From an uncultured Burkholderiales bacterium (GTDB taxonomy: Bacteria; Pseudomonadota; Gammaproteobacteria; Burkholderiales; Burkholderiaceae_E): 10,652 nucleotides of DNA. The number at the start of each line of letters is the position of its first letter. Positions within the stretch are counted from its first letter, which is position 1. Both the position numbers and the translations under genes were made by a program. The notes under the pieces are model-generated. The model worked only from the letters and a program-made list of their open reading frames with translations, was not told the origin of the DNA and did not search any database. Of this stretch, positions 6,375 to 10,652 are shown piece after piece. Location: assembly GCA_903831925.1 (NCBI GenBank), contig CAIKZV010000059.1:1-10652 (forward strand), in the 5' to 3' direction.

Positions 6375-7364
6375 ATGCATGCTGCCCGCTATTCCACCTT
6401 TGGCCCCGCCCATGAAGTCGTCGAACTGGTCGAGGTTCCCGAACCTGCCGCGCCTGGTGCCGGCGAAGTGCTGCTCGAAATCGAGCGCTCGTCGATCAAC
6501 CCTGCCGATCTGCTGAGCTTCGAGGGCCGCTATGGCGCGGTGCCGCCCAAGCTGCCGGTCTGGGCCGGCGGCGAGGCGGTTGCCCGCGTGCTGCAGACCG
6601 GCGAAGGCGTGAGTCATCTGAAGGTCGGTGATCGGGTGCTCGCACTGCTGGCGGCTCGCGGCAACTGGCGCCCGCGCACCATCGCCCCCGCCGCGCGCCT
6701 GTTTGCGCTGCCCGACACCAATCTGGATCAGCTCGCGATGCTGGGCGTGAATCCGCCGACCGCCTGGCTGATGCTGCATGAGTTCGTGACACTTTCGCCG
6801 GGCGACTGGGTCATCCAGAACGCCGGCAATTCGGCGGTCGGCCAGTCGGTGATCCAGTTCTCGAAGAAGCTGGGCTGGCGCACCATCAGCGTGGTGCGTC
6901 AGTCGAACCAGATCGAGCCGCTGCGAAAGCTCGGCGCCGATGTCGTGCTGGTCGATGGCCCCGATCTTGCGCAGCGCGTGCTTGAGGCCACCGATGGCAT
7001 CCGGCCCAGGCTGGGCATCGACGCGGTGGCCGGCGAGAGCACCCGGCGGCTGGCGCAGTCCTTGGCCGACGGCAGCCCGGTGGTCAACTATGGACTGCTG
7101 TCGGGCCAGCCCTGCGCAGTGGATGCCTCGGATGTGGTGTTCCGGGGCATCGTGCTGCGCGGCTTCTGGCTGGCGAGCTGGTTTGCAACCGCCCCGCTGG
7201 CCGCCCAGCACGCGCTCTATCAGCAGCTTGGCAAGATGATCAGCGAGGGCTCGTTCAGGATCGAGGTCGAGGCGGTCTATCCGCTGGCAAAGATCCGCGA
7301 TGCGCTGGCCCATGCCGCGAGACCCTCACGAGGCGGCAAGGTGCTGGTCGCGCCCAGCGCCTGA
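6375..7364 (+). CDS. MDR-superfamily 2-enoyl thioester reductase-like oxidoreductase (MECR/Etr1-like)
   Basis: 329-aa zinc-free medium-chain reductase. The pattern follows mitochondrial MECR/Etr1 enoyl thioester reductases closely: INPADLLSFEGRYG (the Tyr, about Y53, aligns with their catalytic Tyr), GNWR, LGVNPPTAWLML, the nucleotide-binding segment VIQNAGNSAVGQSVIQ (about 146-161) with ISVVR after it, then YGLLSGQP and a region ending LRGFWLASW. Known members reduce trans-2-enoyl-CoA/ACP with NADPH. No structural or catalytic zinc cysteine set is seen. Start 6375 (MHAARYSTFG) is preferred over 6330 because it fits the family N-terminus and has AAGAG at 6363-6367; the site is weak. It is followed by only 9 bp before the convergent TetR gene. 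It may be a quinone or crotonyl-type reductase instead; the substrate needs assay. Confidence 0.85.
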   Translation: MHAARYSTFGPAHEVVELVEVPEPAAPGAGEVLLEIERSSINPADLLSFEGRYGAVPPKLPVWAGGEAVARVLQTGEGVSHLKVGDRVLALLAARGNWRPRTIAPAARLFALPDTNLDQLAMLGVNPPTAWLMLHEFVTLSPGDWVIQNAGNSAVGQSVIQFSKKLGWRTISVVRQSNQIEPLRKLGADVVLVDGPDLAQRVLEATDGIRPRLGIDAVAGESTRRLAQSLADGSPVVNYGLLSGQPCAVDASDVVFRGIVLRGFWLASWFATAPLAAQHALYQQLGKMISEGSFRIEVEAVYPLAKIRDALAHAARPSRGGKVLVAPSA

Positions 7365-7373
7365 ACGCCCGGT

Positions 7374-7982
7374 TCACCGAGCCGCCGAATTGCCCAGCAC
7401 GGTGTCGACATAACGCTCGAGGCTCTGGCGCACATGATCGCGCCGGGCCCGGGCGCCGGGCAGCCGCACGCCCAGTCCGCCATCCAGGATCAGACAGGCC
7501 ATGCCATGGACCTGTGCCCAGTGCTGGCTGATCAGGGCTTCGTCAGCGCGGCCATGCACCAGCACCACCATGCGCTCGAGCTCGGCATAGGCCTGGTCGC
7601 TGGCCGCCCGCGCCCGCTCAAATCGCGACAGGTCGACCACTTCAGGCCGGCACATGATGCGAAACAGGCCCGGATAGCCGAGCGCAAAGCCGACGTAGGA
7701 GCGGCAGGACTCCAGCAGCGCGCCGCGCACACCGAGCGCGCCCGCCTGATCGTTGGCATGCGCCAGCCGTTTGGCCAGGCGCTCGAAACCCTCGGTGACC
7801 AGCTCGGCCAGGATCGATTCGCGATCCTTGAAGTGGTGATAGGGCGCCTGGTGCGACACGCCGGCACGGCGCGCCACCTCGCGCAGACTGAGCGCCGCCA
7901 GGCCGTCGGATTCGAGCAGCGCGGCGCTGGCATCCAGAATCCGGCGGCGCAGATCGGGGGCTGGGCTGGTCGGTTGGCTCAT
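7374..7982 (-). CDS. TetR-family regulator with WHG-type C-terminal domain
   Basis: 202-aa one-component repressor. The N-terminal TetR DNA-binding domain covers residues 10-60, with the helix-turn-helix in SLREVARRAGVSHQAPYHHF (32-51). The ligand-binding domain with YVGFALGYPGLFRIMCRP resembles the TetR_C_33/WHG group. It is transcribed away from the short-chain dehydrogenase gene, and the 274-bp spacer holds three matching palindromes that are very likely its operators; one lies 46 bp upstream of its own start, which suggests autoregulation. It converges on the enoyl reductase-like gene with a 9-bp gap. No clear Shine-Dalgarno precedes the ATG at 7982, but the family N-terminus fits. The ligand is unknown; a small hydrophobic compound or acyl-CoA is typical of the family and would suit the neighbours, but that is inference. 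Confidence 0.93.
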   Translation of the reverse strand: MSQPTSPAPDLRRRILDASAALLESDGLAALSLREVARRAGVSHQAPYHHFKDRESILAELVTEGFERLAKRLAHANDQAGALGVRGALLESCRSYVGFALGYPGLFRIMCRPEVVDLSRFERARAASDQAYAELERMVVLVHGRADEALISQHWAQVHGMACLILDGGLGVRLPGARARRDHVRQSLERYVDTVLGNSAAR

Positions 7983-8027
7983 GAATGGCGGCGGCGAGCG
8001 GGGATTTTTGGAAGGTTTGCGATGAGG

Positions 8028-8040
8028 TTGACAGTGTCAA
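8028..8040. promoter_or_regulatory. Palindromic operator site 1 (TetR-proximal)
   Basis: TTGACA-G-TGTCAA is a perfect palindrome with 6-bp arms centred on 8034. It contains a consensus -35 hexamer TTGACA on both strands, so a bound repressor would cover a promoter element. No good -10 for the TetR gene was found downstream on the - strand. Confidence 0.8.
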
Positions 8041-8123
8041 GGCGATCGATGTCTGGCGAGCGCCGTTGATGACGAAGAGCACTTGCCGCAGACCGGCGGT
8101 CGGCGCAAGATCCCGGTCGGTCA

Positions 8124-8138
8124 CTAGACAGTGTCTAG
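8124..8138. promoter_or_regulatory. Palindromic operator site 2 (central)
   Basis: CTAGACA-G-TGTCTAG is a perfect palindrome with 7-bp arms centred on 8131, sharing the GACA-G-TGTC core with site 1. It lies 97 bp from site 1 and 94 bp from site 3. Confidence 0.8.
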
Positions 8139-8215
8139 CCCGGATCACCAGACTATCACTTCTGCCCCGTCGCGATCCTGACGGACTCACCAGAGCTGCC
8201 GGACTCACTCCGAGC

Positions 8216-8234
8216 CACCTGACACTGTCAAGTG
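8216..8234. promoter_or_regulatory. Palindromic operator site 3 (SDR-proximal)
   Basis: CACcTGACA-c-TGTCAaGTG is a 19-bp palindrome centred on 8225 with one mismatched pair. Read on the - strand it gives CTTGACAGTGTCAG, nearly identical to site 1. It ends 22 bp before the SDR start and overlaps the expected leader or promoter end. Confidence 0.78.
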
Positions 8235-8256
8235 CCCTGCTGAAGGACTCCCGACG

Positions 8257-9054
8257 ATGCCGACGACGACCCATCGCCCTGTCGACGCCGGTACCTCACC
8301 CCCTGAGGCCCCGTCACCGCAACTGAACGTCGTCGTGGGCGCCGCCGGCGGGCTTGGCCGTGCCCTGGTGCAGACCCTGCTCGAGCGCCGCCCGGCCGAC
8401 CTGGTGCTGGCGCTGTCGCGATCGCCTGCTTTGCCTGCCGCGCCGCGCCTGCATCAGGCACCGATCGATCTCACCGATGAGGCAAGCATCGCCACTGCGG
8501 CAACCCAGGCTCGCGCGTTGCGCAATGCGCTCGCGCCGGGCGGCATCCGCCGCGTGATCGTGGCAAGCGGCCTGCTCCACCATGCCGACGGCCTGCGCCC
8601 CGAAAAATCGATGGCCGCGCTCGATGCCGACACCCTCGCCCGGCTCTTTGCGGTCAATGCCATCGGCCCGGCGCTGGTCGCCAGACACTTTCTGCCGCTG
8701 ATGCCGCGCGATGCGCCGGCCGCCTTCGCGGCACTTTCTGCTCGGGTCGGCAGCATCTCCGACAACCGGCTCGGCGGCTGGTATGGCTATCGCGCCTCCA
8801 AAGCCGCGCTCAATATGCTGATTCGCACGCTGGCGATCGAATGGTCACGCACCGCAAAGCAGTCGGTGTGCGTCGGGCTGCATCCGGGGACAGTCGATAC
8901 CGGTCTGTCGCGGCCCTTCCAGGGCAATGTTGCCGACGGCCGGCTGTTCACGCCGGCCTATGCCGCAGGCTGTCTGATCGACGTGCTCGATCAGCTGGAG
9001 CCGGCCGATTCGGGCAAGGTCTTCGCCTGGGACGGCAGCGAGGTGCCGGCCTGA
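8257..9054 (+). CDS. Short-chain dehydrogenase/reductase (SDR), C-factor/CsgA-like
   Basis: 265-aa NAD(P)-dependent oxidoreductase. The Rossmann motif GAAGGLG is at 28-34 and the catalytic Y178-x3-K182 is in YGYRASK. The catalytic Ser is probably S166 or S168 in SARVGSISDN, and VNAIGPAL (133-140) is the structural Asn region. LHPGTVDTGLSRPF (208-221) follows the usual PG motif. The sequence flavour (LSARVGSISDN, GGWYGYRASKAALNMLIRTLAIEW) is that of the C-factor-like SDR group, whose substrates are mostly unknown. About 20 residues rich in Pro/Thr/Ala precede the first strand, an unusual extension; the start at 8257 is nonetheless supported by GAAGGA at 8242-8247. It stands alone, divergent from the TetR gene and with an operator 22 bp upstream, so it is the most likely regulated target. 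Confidence 0.92.
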   Translation: MPTTTHRPVDAGTSPPEAPSPQLNVVVGAAGGLGRALVQTLLERRPADLVLALSRSPALPAAPRLHQAPIDLTDEASIATAATQARALRNALAPGGIRRVIVASGLLHHADGLRPEKSMAALDADTLARLFAVNAIGPALVARHFLPLMPRDAPAAFAALSARVGSISDNRLGGWYGYRASKAALNMLIRTLAIEWSRTAKQSVCVGLHPGTVDTGLSRPFQGNVADGRLFTPAYAAGCLIDVLDQLEPADSGKVFAWDGSEVPA

Positions 9055-9080
9055 GGGCCGGCGAAAAACGACCGAGGCGG

Positions 9081-9100
9081 TGAGGCCTTGCTAAGGCTCA
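9081..9100. terminator. Weak hairpin between convergent genes
   Basis: TGA-g-GCCTT-GCT-AAGGC-TCA forms an 8-bp stem with one bulged G and a 3-nt loop. It lies 26 nt after the SDR stop and overlaps the stop codon of the opposing biotinyl carrier gene. There is no T-tract, so function as a terminator is uncertain. Confidence 0.35.
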
Positions 9101-9310
9101 GCCCAGCACGACGACGATCGCACCCTCATCGATGCGATCGCCCTCGGCAACGCGGATTTCGGTGACCGTGCCGCCGGCAGGTGCTTCGACCGGGATCTCC
9201 ATCTTCATCGACTCGATGATGATCAGCGCATCGCCCTGAGCCACCTTCTGGCCCACTGCCACTTCGATTTTCCAGATGCTGCCTGCCACTTCGGAACGTA
9301 CGGATGCCAT
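9098..9310 (-). CDS. Stand-alone biotinyl carrier protein (acetyl-CoA carboxylase BCCP-like)
   Basis: 70-aa protein consisting of a single biotinyl/lipoyl attachment domain. The biotinylation motif is ESMKMEIP, with K36 flanked by M35 and M37, the usual marker of biotin rather than lipoate. The mirrored hammerhead halves are GSIWKIEVAVGQKVAQGD (10-27) and GGTVTEIRVAEGDRIDEGA (46-64). It has no N-terminal Pro/Ala linker or carboxylase domain, so it is far shorter than AccB (about 150 aa). Start 9310 is chosen because GAGG lies about 5 nt upstream and the longer frame adds only a non-homologous extension. It would carry CO2 for a biotin-dependent acyl-CoA or related carboxylase encoded elsewhere; no biotin carboxylase or carboxyltransferase gene is adjacent. 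It diverges from the GNAT gene. Confidence 0.92.
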   Translation of the reverse strand: MASVRSEVAGSIWKIEVAVGQKVAQGDALIIIESMKMEIPVEAPAGGTVTEIRVAEGDRIDEGAIVVVLG

Positions 9311-9367
9311 CTGAGCCTCACCAAAATGAGCCAATTCACGCGACAACGGACGGTCGCAAAGCAGTCG

Positions 9368-9397
9368 AATGTCCGCCCCGCCACGGCGCACTGTCAA
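9368..9397 (-). promoter_or_regulatory. Possible sigma-70 promoter of the biotinyl carrier gene
   Basis: On the - strand a perfect TTGACA (complement of 9392-9397) is followed after 18 nt by GACATT (complement of 9368-9373, 3 of 6 matches to TATAAT). The first nine bases, TTGACAGTG, equal half of the TetR operator, but the second half does not match. Confidence 0.3.
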
Positions 9398-9486
9398 GGC
9401 GACGGCTCGATTTTCGGGGCCATGGTGTGACGCTGGCGAGGACCTGCCAGGGCCATGCGCCGGTCATGCCGCTTTCAGGGCACCGA

Positions 9487-9492
9487 TAGAAT
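9487..9492 (+). promoter_or_regulatory. Possible -10 element (TAGAAT) of the GNAT gene
   Basis: TAGAAT matches TATAAT at 5 of 6 positions and lies 42 bp upstream of the GNAT start. No good -35 at 15-18 nt spacing is visible. The flanking AATCGGGCGATT is a small palindrome. The GNAT gene itself lacks a clear Shine-Dalgarno. Confidence 0.35.
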
Positions 9493-9534
9493 CGGGCGAT
9501 TGCCGCGCTGCGGCTCACGACCTGATTCCCCGCC

Positions 9535-10380
9535 ATGACCACGCTCGTCATCCGCACCATGTCACGCACCGAACTCGATCTGGGCATCGACTGGGCCGCG
9601 GCAGAAGGCTGGAACCCCGGCCTGCACGATGCCGACGCCTTTCATGCCGCCGACCCGCAGGGCTATCTCGTCGGCCTGCTGGGCGATGAGCCGATCGGCA
9701 TGATCGCGGCGGTGCGCTATGGCGCAGGCTTCGGCTTCATCGGCTTTTACATCGTGCGCCCGGCCTGGCGCGGTCGGGGTCACGGCCTGGCCCTGTGGCA
9801 GGCCGGCATGCGGTCGCTGTCGGGCCGGCTGGTCGCCCTCGACGGCGTGATCGCCCAGCAGCGCAACTACCGGCGCAGCCGCTTCGCGCTGGCCTACAAA
9901 AACATCCGCCATCAGGGCACGGCCATGGCGGCGAGTTCGCCCGATCCACAGATCCGGCCGATCGAACGCCTCCCCTTCGAGCAGGTGGCGCGCTATGACG
10001 CCGCCCTGTTTCCCGATGATCGGCGCCGGTTTCTGTCGGCCTGGCTGGGCCTGCCCGACAGCATCGGACTCGGTCTGATGCAGAGCGACGCGCTGGCCGG
10101 CTATGGCGTCATCCGGCCCTGCCGGCAGGGCTTCAAGGTCGGGCCGCTGCTGGCCGACGACGAAGGTGTTGCCGGGCGACTTCTGCGCGCCTTGATCGCC
10201 GCCGTGCCAAGCGGTGCCCTGGTGCAGTTCGATACGCCCGCAGTCAATGCGCAGGCCATCGCCCTGGCCCGGTCGCTGGGCATGAGCCCGGTCTTCGAGA
10301 CCGCCCGCATGTATACCGGCGCCGCGCCCCCGCTGCCCCTCGAGCGGCTCTTCGGCGTCACCAGTTTCGAACTCGGCTAG
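9535..10380 (+). CDS. Two-domain GNAT N-acetyltransferase
   Basis: 281-aa acetyltransferase that would use acetyl-CoA to acetylate an unknown amine. The N-terminal GNAT domain (about 3-130) has the acetyl-CoA loop RGRGHG (79-84, the R/Q-x2-G-x-G/A motif) after FIGFYIVRPAWR, and the end motif NYRRSRFALAYKNIRHQG (111-128) where GNATs bind the pantetheine arm. Residues 140-275 are a second, GNAT-like domain of the Acetyltransf_18 type (LAGYGVIRPCRQGFKVGPLLAD, then ALARSLGMSPVFETARMYTG). The opening GWNPGLHDADAFHAADPQGYL is typical of this two-domain family, whose substrates are largely unassigned. Start 9535 fits the family; a TAGAAT box lies 42 bp upstream. The Bug gene begins 7 bp after its stop, so the two may be co-transcribed. 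Confidence 0.9.
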   Translation: MTTLVIRTMSRTELDLGIDWAAAEGWNPGLHDADAFHAADPQGYLVGLLGDEPIGMIAAVRYGAGFGFIGFYIVRPAWRGRGHGLALWQAGMRSLSGRLVALDGVIAQQRNYRRSRFALAYKNIRHQGTAMAASSPDPQIRPIERLPFEQVARYDAALFPDDRRRFLSAWLGLPDSIGLGLMQSDALAGYGVIRPCRQGFKVGPLLADDEGVAGRLLRALIAAVPSGALVQFDTPAVNAQAIALARSLGMSPVFETARMYTGAAPPLPLERLFGVTSFELG

Positions 10381-10387
10381 TTTCCCC

Positions 10388-10652
10388 ATGACCACTTTTT
10401 CGCGCCATTCACCCGCCTGCAGCGTCGACTCGCCACAGGCCCCGATCGACGCATCGCCGGCCCGACGCCGACTGCTCGGCGCGGCCGCAGCCGGCCTGGC
10501 CACTGCCGCACTGGCCGCCCGATCAGGGCGTGCCGGGGCACAGACCACCGCCTGGCCGACCAAGCCGATCCGCCTGGTCGTGACCTATCCCACCGGCGGT
10601 GTGAGTGATGCGGTGGCGCGCCTGCTTGCGCCGCGGCTGGCCGAGCGGCTGG
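10388..10652 (+). CDS. Bug-family (tripartite tricarboxylate transporter) substrate-binding protein, 3'-truncated
   Basis: First 88 codons of a periplasmic binding protein of the Bug/TctC family, which captures carboxylates for TTT transporters or acts in sensing; the frame is open to the window end. The mature N-terminus is diagnostic: WPTKPIRLVVTYPTGGVSD (56-74) followed by AVARLLAPRLAERL matches the family's YPxKPIRLIVPFPPGGxxDxxAR. The leader is long, with ARRRLLGAAAAG (25-36) and an Ala-rich hydrophobic stretch to about 44. The RRxLLG pattern suggests Tat export, unlike the Sec leaders of most Bug proteins. No clear Shine-Dalgarno is seen before ATG 10388, 7 bp after the GNAT stop. Ligand unknown. 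Families of this kind are highly expanded in Burkholderiales, which supports the host assignment. Confidence 0.88.
   Translation, partial: MTTFSRHSPACSVDSPQAPIDASPARRRLLGAAAAGLATAALAARSGRAGAQTTAWPTKPIRLVVTYPTGGVSDAVARLLAPRLAERL

Noticed and set aside
6294..7313. 339-codon - strand frame antisense to the enoyl reductase-like gene
   Set aside because: Mirror of a clear MDR reductase; no domain features of its own.
7434..8069. 211-codon + strand frame opposite the TetR gene
   Set aside because: The - strand frame encodes a clear TetR helix-turn-helix protein; this one shows no domain and runs into the operator region.
8022..8069. 15-codon open frame ATG...TGA in the TetR-SDR spacer as a leader peptide
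   Set aside because: It overlaps operator site 1, has no ribosome binding site, and has no run of regulatory codons.
9389..9397. Possible fourth TetR operator (TTGACAGTG on the - strand)
   Set aside because: Only the first nine bases match; the second half of the palindrome is missing, and the match is explained by a plain -35 hexamer.
9562..10563. 333-codon - strand frame covering the GNAT and Bug starts
   Set aside because: Antisense to two recognisable protein families, and its composition is that of a shadow frame.

Overview
This high-GC window reads as chromosomal DNA of a betaproteobacterium, most likely Burkholderiales. The evidence is the strong G/C third-position bias, a Bug-type solute-binding protein with a Tat-like leader, a CbpA/Hsp20 chaperone block and acyl-CoA catabolism genes. 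Genus cannot be told from the sequence alone. No rRNA, tRNA, CRISPR array, insertion sequence or phage gene was seen.

Region 1 (1-4162, + strand) is a probable catabolic operon. It holds the 3' part of a FadB-like 3-hydroxyacyl-CoA dehydrogenase (cut by the window start), a small muconolactone-isomerase-like protein, a VOC/glyoxalase-fold protein that overlaps it by 4 bp (ATGA), and, after a 118-bp gap, a 641-aa acyl-CoA synthetase. Together they suggest activation of an organic acid to its CoA thioester followed by beta-oxidation-type steps; the substrate is unknown. A strong hairpin follows at 4169-4201.

Region 2 (4237-6282) is a heat-shock block. Two different small heat-shock proteins (Hsp20 family) lie as a two-gene unit on the - strand, diverging from a CbpA-type J-domain co-chaperone on the + strand. 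The divergent spacer holds a good sigma-32-like promoter for cbpA and two abutting palindromes in the presumed hsp20 leader.

Region 3 (6375-9054) has an MDR-superfamily oxidoreductase closely resembling MECR/Etr1 2-enoyl thioester reductases, a convergent TetR regulator with a WHG-type C-terminal domain, and a divergent short-chain dehydrogenase. The 274-bp TetR-SDR spacer holds three near-identical palindromes built on TGACA-N-TGTCA with centres 97 and 94 bp apart. This looks like a three-site operator array and is the most striking non-coding signal of the window.

Region 4 (9098-10652) has a 70-aa stand-alone biotinyl carrier protein on the - strand, a two-domain GNAT acetyltransferase on the + strand, and the start of a Bug (tripartite tricarboxylate transporter type) periplasmic binding protein that runs off the window end. 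Non-coding gaps are all shorter than 300 bp.
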